Source of the DNA: Carya illinoinensis
Taxonomy: Eukaryota; Streptophyta; Magnoliopsida; Fagales; Juglandaceae
Assembly: GCF_018687715.1 (NCBI RefSeq)
Contig: NC_056761.1
Span: 10,953,001-11,017,000, forward strand
Length of the DNA stretch: 64,000 nt
Direction of reading: 5' to 3'
Under the pieces are notes generated by a model. That model searched no databases and was not told the DNA's origin. It was given only the letters and a program-made list of their open reading frames with translations. Shown here piece after piece: positions 34,755 through 47,600 of this stretch. Every line of letters begins with the position of its first letter. The stretch's first letter is position 1. The position numbers and the translations under genes are program-made.

Positions 34755-35860
34755 GTTGAGCAGTCAGCCTGGAGATTTCCACGAGTAAAGAAAAAATAAA
34801 AAATAAAAGTATACAAGTTAAAGCACGACACTGCCATCCAAACGACGATTGCTAGGAAAGAAAAAGTAGGACATTGCCATCCAAACGACGATTCGAAGAA
34901 AAGAAAAAGGTGTCAGATATATAGTTTGGAGAGTGATAAAACAGCTCTTGAATACACTTGTTTTTTTTTTTTTTTCCATTCAATTTTTTTTATATTCATA
35001 AATATTTTTTTTAAAAAAATTCACACCATCATTTAAAAAAATTTCCTTAATTATAAGTTAAAAATAAAAGTATTCGATAAAAAAAAAAAATTCCAAATTC
35101 GAGAGCTTTAGTATCATTTCTCATAATTAAAATTTTAAGTCCACACCCCCAGCCAGCCCGAAGATTTCCACGAGTAAAGAAGAAACAAAAAATAAAAAGG
35201 GAAATGCTACACAACCTCCTAACACACCACACTCTACTTTTTTTTAATTTTTTAATATTTTTTTTGAATTAATTTAATTCTTTTATTTATTATTTATATA
35301 TTAAATATTTAATAAAAAATAAAATAATAAAAATTAAAAAAAATGTGGAGTGTAGGGTATTGAGAGGTTGTGAAGATTTTTTCAAATAAAAAAATAAAAG
35401 TGAAAGCACGACATTGTCATCCCAACGACGATAGAGAAAAAGAAAAAGATATTTAGATAAGAGTTTTGTTAAATATAAATAAAATTATATATTAATTTAT
35501 ATGTTAATATTAATTTATTTATATTTAAAATTTAAATTAATATTATTTTTAATAAAATTTATTTTTTAATTAATTACGAGTATATTAATATAGTTATATT
35601 TAGAACTAAATATTTATATCACATAAATAGTATGAGTTTTGACTTTTGAGTTCTGCAAAAGGACACTGCTACAGCCAGCCTGAAGATATCCACGAGTAAA
35701 GAAAAAAATAAAAAATAAAAGTATAAAAGTAGAAGCACGACATCCCCACCCAGACGGCGATGCCGAGGAAAGAAAAAGCCAGAAAGGTACGACTTTGCCA
35801 TCCGAAAGACGATGCGAAGGAAAGAACACGGTATCAGATGTATAGTTTGAGTTTTGAGCT
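34755..35860. repeat. Scrambled local repeat cluster
   Basis: A CGACATTGCCATCCAAACGACGAT-like motif (first 20: CGACATTGCCATCCAAACGA) occurs five times, near 34828, 34872, 35408, 35740 and 35792. Between copies, a block CAGCCAGCC(C/T)GAAGATTTCC-like with CACGAGTAAAGAA occurs near 34759, 35150 and 35670. GGTGTCAGATATATAGTTTG occurs near 34908 and 35828, and AAAGGACACTGCTACA twice near 35656 and 35866. Spacing is irregular, so this is not a simple tandem array. Non-coding. Confidence 0.75.
35201..35383. mobile_element. Foldback MITE inside the repeat cluster
   Basis: The left half starts GAAATGCTACACAACCTCCT and contains CACCACACTCTAC. The right half read backwards gives ATCTTCACAACCTCTCAATA with CCTACACTCCACA. 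The two halves pair over most of their length around an A/T loop. Confidence 0.65.
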
Positions 35861-36415
35861 ACGCGAAAGGACACTGCTACAAGAAAAGACACCCCCTTTT
35901 CATTTTCTTTTTTTATGCATTTTTTAAGTCTCCTTAAATATTATAAAAATATTTAAAATATCATTAAAAAATATTTACTTAATTATTAAATGAAAAACAA
36001 TTAGGGATCTATGCTGGAGACAAATTATTTTCTTCTACAAAGGATACCGTTACATCCATTGAGGGTGTAGGACGAGAAAAGTCACCTACAAAGTCATTTT
36101 AATTTTTTTTACTTTTTGTTATTTTTCATGCATTTTGAATTCACTTAAACATTTTATAAAAAGAAAATCATAATATTATTAAAAAAATACTTACTTAATT
36201 ATTAAGTTAAAAAAAAAAATCCATCTTTGAGATACAGGATTTTCTTTTGCAAAGGGCACTACTATACCCACCAAGGGTGTAGCACGAGAAAAGTCATAGA
36301 CAATGCTATTTTTTTTTTTTAATTTTATGCATTCTTTTAATTTTCTTAAAAATTTTATAAATAAAAAAATAATCCTTCCCTCCAAATTCAAAAATATATA
36401 TATATATATATATAT

Positions 36416-36588
36416 GAGGAATGATATTTACAGTTGTAGTTATACAAGCGACGTGCAGTTATTTTAAAAAAATGAATTAATATGAAACTCACATAAAAAA
36501 AAAATTAACTTTTTAATCGTAAATTCTAATTTTTTTTAAAATAATTACACGACATTTATAATTTTATGACTTTATATAATATTGCTCC
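36416..36588. mobile_element. MITE candidate
   Basis: Left end GAGGAATGATATTTACAG, right end ATATAATATTGCTCC. Inner inverted match GCAGTTATTTTAAAAAAA versus TTTTTTAAAATAATTACA. An (AT)n microsatellite precedes it (about 36395-36415). Confidence 0.5.
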
Positions 36589-36589
36589 A

Positions 36590-37960
36590 CGTGAAAAATC
36601 ATCGACAAAACCAATATTTTCCTTTGTTTTTCTGCTGTATGACGTTTTCACTTTCGATATTTTGTCGTGTATCTGTTTTAATGCGAACACGAAAACGGTA
36701 AAAGTAAAAACCTCCAACAAAGTGTCACAAATCACAATAGTGCATGGTTGAGAAATGCTGGATCACAATAAGATTTTATTAAAAAAAAAATTACGAATTG
36801 ATATTTTTTTATGAATTGAGATCGGATCGAATTATATATATTTTTTATAAATATTTTGACTAATTTAATATATCAATTTTATATAATAATTATGTAAATT
36901 AATGATATAATTTTCATATAATTTATTATCATTAATCATATAAAATATTAAATAATATATATTATCAATTCATAAATCTATGATCTAGTTACTAATGACA
37001 ATATAAAGTATTTTTTGTAAGTCCCATTGTCCCACCATTAACTAATTATTAGCTAAAATCTACGTCTACGATCTAATTAAAATTATTAAATGAATTTTTA
37101 TAAAATACTTAAGTTGTAAATAAGTATAAAGCATGTATGGTGGTCAATGACAAATTGGCAATTATTTATTAATCATATACATATTGAAAATTATTATTTA
37201 TTAAAAATTTTTATAAAATTTATTATTATTGACAGTATAAAATATTAAATAATATATGTTATCAATTTTTGCATCTTTTTCTAATTTTATTTTTTATTTT
37301 TTTATGTTAATAATAATTTAACCTAAAAATAGTCTCAAAATCAGGATTTGGGCCAAAACTTGACTAGTAAAGTCAGTTAGGCCAAAATTGGAAAAGTGGC
37401 ACATTGGGTTAAGGGTTGGACCGGACTGATAACCAACGTTTTGATCGAGTCCATTAGGGGTGGTTGCTGGTCGAAGGGGATGATGGACCAAAATTTGATT
37501 TACAATTTTAAGATTTACTTTATAATAAAAATAACTTACAACTCGACATATCACATCAAACCATATTAGTAAATGTGTTTACTTTTTTGTAAATTTCCTT
37601 TGATATTAAAGCATTTATTAGGTTGTTAATTCATAATTGTATTACTTAAGTTGTGGCCAATAAGTACAACCTTTTAATGAATAACAATAAATCGCTTAAC
37701 GCAATTCCTCTTTAACTTTGCTGAGAAAGGGGGGTAAGTACCATTGATCCATTACTTTTTTTTAATCATTTTCCTTTTATTTTCTTTAAACTACCGCAAA
37801 TGTCCATGAATCGTGGGACGTGCATGCTCCCAACAAGTTCCTCCAAATAACGGCATTGGGCTGCAATGGCATGCTTTGAATATATATATATATATATATG
37901 CTTCTTTCACCTTGCCCGACCTTACCCAACAAATCAACCATGCAGCCGTAGTGTTCTATC
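36590..37960. other. AT-rich intergenic DNA, nothing recognised
   Basis: No gene. Positions 37330-37500 hold a GGACCGGACTG-containing patch similar to the hAT-like AT-rich repeats at 20.8-21.6 kb. Confidence 0.5.
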
Positions 37961-37962
37961 CT

Positions 37963-38200
37963 CACTACAAGGGTTTAGGCCTTTTGCAACGATTTTTATA
38001 GTGTTGCAAAAACATTCGCTGCAATATGTTATTTTTTACAACGAATTTTTTGTCCTTGCAAGCGTTTATTGTAATAGGTGAGTCACACAATTAAAATTTT
38101 TGCAAGTAGCATTTGTTTGTTTTATAGAGGCGAAAGTATGCGTTGCAATAGGTATAATGTTTATTACAACGGGCTACCATCGTTGCTAATGGATCGAGGT
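37963..38200 (+). repeat. CACTA terminus and subterminal repeats
   Basis: CACTACAAGGGTTTAGGCC is followed by repeated TTGCAACGA, GCTGCAATA, ACAACGAATTTTTT, GCGTTGCAATAGGT, TTACAACGGG and CGTTGC motifs in both orientations. Such short GCAACG-type repeats near the end are transposase-binding sites in known En/Spm elements. Confidence 0.75.
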
Positions 38201-40412
38201 GCCAAACACATAAAGTTTTAGATTTCCCCCCCGAAATCAGACCCACTCTGTTACCGCGTAACTCCTCCTCCACTTCGACTTGCTCGCCCATTTCATACAA
38301 CCTTCAATGCCCCGGTAACCACCGTGATACGCACGCCGTGAAATCTACGTCGACTACATCCCGAACCCTAGTTTCTCCTCCACTTCCTTTTCCTTCCGCA
38401 CCAGCAACGACCATCGTTTCCTCCCCATACGAGCTCTGGTCCTCCTTCGTTACCATCGGAGTATTTAAATTACCGATATCTTTTTGTATCGGAAGCCAAA
38501 CAGGAGGACGAGACTCTTGGGTATTTACATACCCAACTTCACCACAGGTATCTCTGCAACCATTTTGTCTCTCTCTCCCCCTTCATCCGCCCTGGTTGCT
38601 TTTAAAAAATGGCAGCTTTTTGTAGGTTTACAGTTGATAGTTATTTGAATCTGAAAGCATCTCATTTCTTGCACAAATTTTTTGTATTATAACTGCTTTT
38701 TGGCTACGGGTTGATGTGGGTATTTGAGGTGCAGTATTTTTGAAGTCTAGTTTTATCCTGTTTGTCCTCTGATGTGTTTAATTTTTGCTTGAAATCGAAA
38801 TCCTGTATTTAAGTTACTAATTATCCAATATGAAGTTAGGTTTTGAGAAGCCCAGAAAAACAGTTTCAAGAAAGTGAAAATTTTTGTTAAACTAAGATGC
38901 TTAAAAAATGTCAGAACATAAGTGAAAAAATGGCGATTGATCTTACGGATGCAGTTTGGATATTGACGAGTGTCGCTCTAAGAAAGAGCATATATATATT
39001 CGAGGAGTTTGTAGTCATGTTGATCGATTTCGTTCCAGTTTTGGTTTCAACAATCCGGTTTTCTCGTTTCATTTTCAGTCACCCAACACCTTTTTCTGCA
39101 GGCCGCAGGTACTCTCCCATGTCATCAATGGTGGCTCGACATGATCGGTAGTAGTCCTGCAAGGTTCAAGCCTTCATGCTCATCATGTGGTGGTGGCTAT
39201 CTATCTCGTAAGTTTGGCTTTATCTTTTTTTTTTTTTGTTTTGCCTCATGTGCTTTGAGTCATGAGTTCATTTCAAGGGCTACAATTTGCAAATAAATGT
39301 GGAATATTAATCACAGAGACATAGTTATCTTGTGATTGATCTGTTATGCATAATAATGCATAGTGTAGTTCTACTTCTCTTCTCTTGGTGTGATTTTGGA
39401 GGATTTGCCTTCTGGTTTAATTGTGTTATTGGCATCAGTGCTACATGCATGAATATTGATGACCATGAAGTTGGGTATTGAGATCAATCCTCATCAAATA
39501 TATATATATATATGATCTGTGATGCAAAACGAGTATGAAAGCTTGTTATTGTTTGATAGATTGGATATACTCTTCTTCATAAATAGCTTAAGGTCTAAGC
39601 TAACTACTACATTGATCGATTAACTAATGATGATGAATATATGGGAATTAATGAAAATAAATAAAAGATAATTGGCTGCACCAAAACCATTTTCATTATT
39701 GATCATAAAGGGTAGTAGTGAAACTAATTAATGGGATCGATCTCATCATCTCCAAGTCATTCTCCAATTTACTTTAATTATATACTCTTCTTATTGAAGG
39801 AAAGTATGAAAAGGAGGCCGCCGAGATGACAATCTTGGCCATTTGTAATCCAATTTGGCAATTCTTATTTCGGAACTTAATTCAGTCGTTAATTAAATTA
39901 GTATGTGCTTTGGTAATTTTGAAAACTAGTAGTGGGACATGACAAGTAGTCCATTTTTAGGCAGTAACTAGGAAATAATCACTCATAGTTCTCGGCACTT
40001 ACCCTAACTGGCCGGTTCAATAGATTTTAGTACTAGATGATCAGTTGACTACAATTTTTCTTAAATGAACTACTTCATCATCACTTGTCAATTGATCATC
40101 TAAGTAGTATATACTGAAGAAAAATTATTCCTTTTATTCCCTAGATCACATATCAACATGTGATTGATCATTTTTTTATCTTTTATTTAAACACATATAT
40201 ATTGATATGTAAATATGTGTGCTTAAATAAAATAATAAAAATAAAAAATCTTATATTGGTATATGGTATAGGGAAGAGAAGTAACATTTCTCTATAATAT
40301 CAATTTAGGGTTTGAGTTGCTGTAAATCAAAACATGGAAAGTATAAAAGTACCAGTAGTACTGTCTGTAATTCTGTCATGTGACTGTTGGTGCCGTCATA
40401 TAAATGTGATGT
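38200..40412. other. CACTA 5' region, possible transcript leader
   Basis: A G+C-richer block at 38220-38620 resembles an untranslated first exon (possible donor CACAG|GTATCT at 38547). A second candidate exon ends near 39208 (CTATCTCG|TAAGTTT). No open frame of note. The rest is AT-rich and unrecognised. Confidence 0.3.
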
Positions 40413-43147
40413 TGTGATGACCCGTTTTTACGTGTATTTTCACTGAAGATGCTTTTTAATTTATTTAATATAATAGTTCTTTTATTTTAAATTATTGTAT
40501 TTTAAATTGGTTTTAATTTATTTGATGTTGTGTTTAATTTATTTAGTCGTTTTACGGTTTTTAATATCGTTTTCGGCGGATTTGTTTTTGGTTTCCGGAG
40601 TGAGGATTGTACTTCATGATATTAATTTTTGAGGATATAACCTTTAGGTATGTTGGTGAGTTATCAGAGTGCGCACGAAAGCATGATTTTTGGAGATTTT
40701 TAGAAGTTCAAATTTTGTATCAATTTTGAGGAATTAGTAGTGATTCAGAGTTTTAATGGGAGATTAATCTTTTGGTCGTGCAAATTTTATTTATTGATGG
40801 TTAATTTTGGGAAGTGGCTATTAGGTTACCAAGGTTGGAATAGGATGAAAATTCGGAAGGTAAAGCAGAGGCGTCGTTGATATTAGCAATTTATGGTGTG
40901 AAGTTAATAACCATTGGTTTTGTTGGGAGTTTTCGATATTATGTATCTCTCAAATATGTTCGTAGTTGTATCTTGTATCTGTTTGGCGCTGATGGTTGAT
41001 CTTGCAAATTTCGAGGATGAAATTTGTTTTTAAGGGGGAAGGATGTGATGACCCGTTTTTACGTGTATTTTTACTGAAGACGCTTTTTAATTTATTTAAT
41101 ATAATAGTTCTTTTATTTTAAATTATTGTATTTTAAATTGGTTTTAATTTATTTGATGTTGTATTTAATTTATTTAGTCGTTTTATGATTTTTGATATCG
41201 TTTTCGGCGGATCTGTTTTTGGTTTCCGGAGTGAGGATTGGACCTTATTTATTTTATTTTCTCTTTTTCTTTTTCCCTTTTTCCTTTTCTTTTTCTTCTT
41301 TTCTTTTTTTTTTCTTTTTTTTCTTCTTCTTCTTTCTTCCCCGTTTCCTCCCTCCCGTGCGCTGCCCCTTCTTTTTCCCCTTACCGTCGCTGCCACTTCG
41401 GCCGCCCATTGCGCCGCCGTCCGGCTGCTGTGTTGTACACCACCCCCACCATTCTCTTTCCCTCCCACCAGAGTTCATCCCCACCAATTTTCAGAGCCAT
41501 CGGACCAGCCGTTAGCCGCCACAAGCCCCTGGAAGTCACTGCACCTGCTCTGTTTTTTCCCCTGTCGCCGGTTGCTTTCGCAGCCCAGAACTGCCGCTCG
41601 CCGGCGGCATGGCCTACACCACCCACCCAGTTTTCTTCCCCTCTCACCGGTGAACATCCCCACCAAGTTTCACCTCCATCCGAGCCACCGTTAGCCACCA
41701 CGAGCTCCTCCAAGCCATACGGTTTTTCACCGATTCCGGCGCCGTCGCACCACCTCCAGCCACCATCTCTTCACAGCTTCTTCTCCTACCTTTTGCCAAC
41801 CTAAACCACCCATTTCCGACCTCGATCCGTTGTCGGAGCAGCTCCCACGAGCTCAACTCAGTTCAGCCCCTTTTTGCCCTTCGACCGCCATTTCCACCAC
41901 CACCCACGGCCAAAACTCGTTTCCTTTAGCTTCATAAGTATCTCAAGACCTTTTCCTATCAATTTTGTGCCTTGGTTTGTTTCCGTTCGAAAGTGAGTAA
42001 TTTATTACCCACGGCAACAATGTAAATTACATTGTTACGTTGCTTTTATTCCGCCGTTTGCAACACTGCGAGCTTTCAAAAAATACCATATAGCACTGTA
42101 AGTATTTTCCAAACTCTACTTTTAGATTTAAATATATTTTGCCTATTCAATAAATATTTATCTGTTGGTTGGCTGATTCCGGACTGAGTTCGAGGAGTTC
42201 GGAGGTCGGATGGATGGAGGACGGAGTTGCTTGTTTTTATTGATTTATGGTTGGTTGATCGTTTTGTGCATTGAAATCGCATTTACATGGTGCATGCGCG
42301 TGCATTTTATTTAATTTGAAAAAATCCTGTTTTATTGGCGTAAGTGGACTTTCGGGTGCGTGTGTATCACGACCCTAAGCCGGGATGGGGTATTATTCCG
42401 GTGGAGCTCCTTTGGTCACTCAGGAGTGTAATAAATTGAGTGACGTCCTCTGAGTTGTCGCTGGACGACGACGGGAGCGGGGGCTAGAGGATGCTTGGCT
42501 ACGAACGCGCGGGGCGTGGAACTGGGCATCGCTCGTTTAGGTGTCACATGCGTGGTCGTTACCTGTGGTGTGGCACTTGAGCTAGGGTGTGCGGATGACC
42601 CCTAGGGGAGGTCATGGTGCCTACGGTTTAATTGGTAAACGGTTTGAGTTTGTTTTGGGCCAAATGGGATTTTTGGCGTGTGTGGAAAAAATATGATTTT
42701 ATGGGTTTTGTGCATTGGTATCCTTTCATGCATATTGTTTGAGTTTTATATGTTTTTATCTGGTGTTGTTTGGATTTTACTTACCTGCGGCACCATTTTT
42801 GGTACCGTAGATTTTAGTACAGAGATCGAGGATGAGGAGGAGGAGGCTGAGCCCGAGGATGTGGCTCCGCCGGGGTGCTGAAGTTAAAGTTAAAGTTTTG
42901 TTATTTGGTTTAAAATTATATTTGTGTTTTGTAATATTCTATTATGTATGTTTTGAACAGCTTTGTATTAAATTAAGAAAAATTCTTGTACTTAGTTATT
43001 GACTTTGCTTTTCGCTGCGTATTTCTCGTGCACATTCGTTGCTTATACACACACTTGGTACACGTCGATAGGGTGATGACCCGTGATGTCATCATCCGGA
43101 TGTCTCGATTTCTCCGTGTTCGTGCGTGGGGATTTGGGGGCGTCACA
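40413..43147 (+). mobile_element. Gypsy retrotransposon relic: 5' LTR stub, 3' end, full 3' LTR
   Basis: TGTGATGACCCGTTTTTACG occurs at 40413 and 41044. The first copy matches for about 197 bp and then jumps (at 40610) to internal sequence. That internal part ends with TTCGAGGATGAAATTTG and a polypurine tract (about 41032-41043), as in many plant Gypsy elements. The full 3' LTR is 41044-43147 and ends GGGGCGTCACA, giving TGTGA..TCACA ends. Most of the 5' LTR and all of gag-pol are deleted. Flanks GATGT and GGTGC match at three of five bases, so the target duplication is uncertain. It is nested in the CACTA element. Confidence 0.75.
41044..43147 (+). repeat. Gypsy 3' LTR (2,104 bp)
   Basis: AT-rich start, then a CT-rich tract (41260-41350), a G+C-rich middle and a final AATAAA-poor T-rich region. 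Long reading frames on both strands between 41133 and 41856 have low-complexity products (Phe/Ser or Lys/Arg runs) and are not taken as genes. Confidence 0.75.
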
Positions 43148-43845
43148 GGTGCTGTCCGAATGTCAATGCATTGTCGTTGCTATATAGTGTCAGCCTTTGG
43201 TTTTCCTGGCTAGCTAGCATTGAGTTTACTTGGGTGTAGTTGGTTTTTGAGGTGTAGTTTGTGATGGAATATTGTAGCATTTTGGAGAGCTAGTTGATGT
43301 CAGATGTGCATCATGTACAAATCATACTCATTATTTGTTCTCGATCTTTTACTCATCTAGATTTTCAATTCCAAGGATATATGTACACAACACACACATG
43401 ATTAACAGAAGGAAAAATAAGGACATGGCTAGTAAACAATTAAGCACTTGTGGCAGCTGTTTCTTTATTATATATGTTACTTTACTAAATTATTAAATGT
43501 TTGTCATTAAATTTTCCCCAGAAATGAATACTACTACTCTTTGGGGTTTTCTTCTGTGATATGCTTGATGAGATGATAGCAAGTCATCATGCTAGCTTGG
43601 GGTACTACCTTATGCTTCAAGTGATCATGCATGAGCTAGATCCTTACAAATTGATTGCCATGTTTGGTTCATGATGGATGTACTTTTTTCGTATTTCTTG
43701 TTTCCTTCTCCAATTGCAACGTAGGTACTTATATTGACTGTGGATGGCAGAACTTTTATACAGGCTTGCAATATGTATATAATTTGCACAATACATACCC
43801 AATTTGTGCATGGCAATCATATATATGGTGTGCAAAGGAAGAGTG

Positions 43846-43895
43846 TATTATATATATATATATATATCTATATATATATATGTATATATATATAG
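43846..43895. repeat. (TA)n microsatellite
   Basis: Interrupted TA repeat; a similar one lies near 44710-44745. Confidence 0.85.
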
Positions 43896-44189
43896 TCACA
43901 TCTTTATGCAAAGATTGAAAGCAAATACCTAACAATTAAACTTTGGAGAAAGAGATCAGACTTCAGAGAATCAAATTATATATAAGACCACCAAATTGAA
44001 GACATGAGAGACTTATTGAGAGACAACGAGTTGTTGGCTCATCGTTTTTAAAGATCATATATATATAGCAACTTATTCAAGCAGAAACCCGCATGGTCTC
44101 TACATATGTATATATTATAATAATTTTCATTCACAATAGCTGAAATCATGATACCACAATTCATCAATTCTAGACGAGCAGATAACATT

Positions 44190-44638
44190 TAGTGGCATTT
44201 TTAATGATCAATGTAGAGCATGGATGGGTATGATCCTAAGAAATGAAACATGTGGAGTGATCTTGTCTGCTAGTAAGAAAGAGATTGAGGTGAATGATCC
44301 CTATAGAAGTGGAATTGCTTGCTATATTAAGAGGTCTGCAAATCTGTTTCCTTCTGGGTAGAGAATGAGCTCATTGTTGAAAGTGATTTACTACTTATGG
44401 TTATTGAGATACTTGCAGCTGGTAACTCTGTCTTTACGGGGCAATCTTGTTTATGAGGTTAAGAACATGATGAGAATGATTCCGAAATGTATCATCCAGC
44501 ATAATGGACTTATGGTTAATGAAGCTATTCACACATTGGTAAGACATGCCCGGCATCTAGAAGACTTGATAATTTGGTGGAATTCTTTTATTGATTGTAT
44601 TTCACAGATTATTTGGTCTGAGTCTTTGATATAAGTGT
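44190..44638 (+). mobile_element. LINE-type RNase H-like relic
   Basis: Plus-strand fragments in different frames read ENELIVESDLLLMVIEILAA, then NLVYEVKNMMRMIPKCIIQH, VNEAIHTLVRHARHLEDL and SQIIWSE. This is the C-terminal part of the RVT_3 RNase H-like domain of plant non-LTR elements (VESDxxxVV..VxREaN..AH.LA motif pattern). Frameshifts and stops show decay. It lies within the long non-coding 5' part of the CACTA element. Confidence 0.55.
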
Positions 44639-44699
44639 AATTATATAGGCTCTGGCTGCAACTAAAGTTCTCTGCATTTTATATCTTCATGTAATTAAG

Positions 44700-47600
44700 T
44701 TTATTAGATATTAGATATATATATATATATATATATAAATATATATCTGTATTGCATGTAACCTTCACCAGATAGTACTACTAATTATTACTATGAATTG
44801 GAATAGATTAGATTGACACTGGGGCTTGGTGAAGTACTTCAAATAATATATAGCTATTGGATCAATATAGTGAAAACAGCTGCTAGCTAGCTAGGGTTGA
44901 ATGTGTTATCGGTTCTATGTATAATATATAGTCGTGCATGTGTTAGCTGGTGCAGTTTTTGGAGTTGTTGGTCAATCATGTGCATTCAGTCTAGCCAAAA
45001 ATAAATAAATAAAGAGTTGGGCAAGAAAACTCTCCATTTCCTAATGCTAGCTAAGATGTTGCATGTCTGAAAGCCCTATCTTTCTTGCTATTTACCTCTT
45101 GTACATTTACCTTTTTGTGTATTTGGTGTTGTGGTTTGTATTAGTTTTAATTATTTATTTCTTGGGGACCTATTTTTGGCTGAAACAGGTCATTTTTCTT
45201 GTAAAATTCATTGGCCCTTCTTTGAACTTATATTCTGTAAGTTAGTTATCAAGATAATGGTTCGATAAAACACAGTTACTTATAAATACTTGGTCCATAC
45301 ATGCCAAAAAACGTGGATGTAACATTCTATCTTTTTCCCAATAACTAACTGGACCTTGATCAGTGCAAAAGGCCATTTTATGGGTGTGTAAATAAATAGA
45401 TCAGCTGTAATAGAATATGATCATATCTATGTCAAACATATTTTGTTTAGAAATCTAAGTGACTGCTGTAAGATGTTGCCTATTCCAATTTGTTTTCTCT
45501 TAGCTAGGCATGCGATGATCTATCCAACCTGCTTGCATCTCAAGTGATTGCATGCACTCAATACGAGATTTTATAAACATAATCTCATATACTGTTTCTT
45601 GCATAATCAATGTATTTTTTGATTATAGAGAGAAGAGAGACAATATGGTTTTGTTGCGAATAGCTGCTTGCATTGGTTGAAAATTGCAGAAACTTTGTAT
45701 GAACTGAAACTTCATCAGCCAATTACATGAAGATTAATCTACTTACAAGAAATTGCCATAGGGGTTATGGTGTTTTTTCTAACAATATTTATATATCTAA
45801 ATGCCCTTTATTTAGCATTGTTTTGACTAACCAATGCTAAATAAGGACATGAATTACAAAACCTGCATATCAGATTCATGCAATGTCATTGGACTTGTCA
45901 TCGTTCTTCCAAACTACATGTTGGAAATAAATGTGTTTAAGCTCCTTTATAGCTACTTTTCGAGTAGAATCTGGATCTCCCACAGTCAAGGATGAGATCA
46001 TGACTAGAACATTTTTCATGATCCAACTTCCACTAACGGCAGTGACCTTTAATTATATATTTAACCTGGTTGAACTTCCTCTAGCCTTAATATTGTCACG
46101 TGACATGCAAAAGGAAATGTCAAGTCAACTTGGGCATTAACCATAGCATAAGGACTATGAAGTACTTATACTATGTTCTTCTTATATTATTAATGATCAC
46201 GGGTTTGCATAGTTGTACTTAATGTTTTTTTTTCTTTCATGTGGCCTCTATCATGGATTGGTGATAATAAGTTGTTAGGGCTTGATTATATTAAATGAAA
46301 CCCTATGCAGTGAAGCCTCTCTCTTTCCCTCTCTCTGGTGTTATCTTCTTTTCCTTCTGACACTTTTTCCCTGATAAATGTTCTCATTTCACTGCATAAA
46401 ATAAGCAACCAACTTCTTAAGACATTAATCCAGCCCAGCATGACATCTACACGCCCTGTTCTTTTTCTAACCAGCTTAATAATTATACTACATACATAAT
46501 CTTTTTCCTATGCTCTCTTATTTTTTTTGTCATTTAAAATCGCTGCAATAAGTATGTAGTAGTGCCAAATATAACTCCTTGCAACATCTTCATGTCGATA
46601 TACAATTTATAATCACATGGCCCCTTAACTTTGTTTTATGCAGCTATAAATATGTTAAAATCTATCTATTTATGTTGCTGCTATCTATTCTGAACTTGAT
46701 GAAGTACTGACCGGGTTGGGCAGCTTCACGTAGGGCATATGATTGTCCAAAGAAACTGACGTTAGAATTTATCTTGCATCTTAAAGTTTACGCAATTCCA
46801 GATATCTCTTGAAAACTATACAAGCTATATCCAAATCATGCCTCTTCAATGTCAGCCCTTGAGAAACAGAACTTGGTGTATATAAACCCTCTCCACACAT
46901 TACACTAGATATTGTTTATAAAAAATTTCAGAGTGAATGAGTGCCATCTTTGGGATATTCATTCTTTGACTTATTACAAATATAATTATTATATTTCCTG
47001 GTAATTATTATTATATTTTTTTTTTGTTGGGGGGAGGGAATTTCATTTAGTATTTGTCATGTGATTAAAATGTTTTCTAAGTAGATTTTTTGAGGAATTA
47101 AGTATATTTTTGCCCCTAAATTGGAAAAAAGGGTTGATCTAAATGAACATGATGAGAAAGTTAGATGGGGTAGACATCTATCTTTCTTAACCATCTTTTA
47201 ATTATGAAAGATGGTCTTTTCTTCCTAATTTATAAACCCATAAATTTTCCCCCCTAACATCCATTAATTTACAGCAATACTTGTTTGTTATTTCTTCCAA
47301 CATTCTATTTACAGTCATTAGCAGTGAGCTATAAATGCCTCACATGGTTGTTATGATATAACTCATAACCATTTTCATTCTTATTTAGAATTTTCCAAGA
47401 GTATCCACTCTTGAGTATTATATTATCCAATCCTACATGTGAATTTAGTTAATTTGACACATCTTTTGTTTAGAAGATCAACTATTATTTTTGATGAATT
47501 ATACAAGACATGTAGCGTGTACACACAGCCACACCCTTTTATATGGTGCTGTAAAACGTATTTGCTGTTCTTATCAGATTTGGCATGCCCAACCTTGTGT

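Noticed and set aside
41133..41856. Several overlapping long reading frames on both strands (up to 188 codons)
   Set aside because: They lie in the CT-rich and G+C-rich middle of a Gypsy LTR. The products are Phe/Ser/Pro or Lys/Arg runs with no domain and overlap in many frames.
42678..42881. 67-codon frame with acidic end
   Set aside because: Lies in the 3' part of a Gypsy LTR; no domain.
45063..45245. Hydrophobic 60-codon frame resembling a membrane protein
   Set aside because: AT-rich DNA yields Leu/Ile/Phe/Tyr-rich frames by chance; no supporting context.
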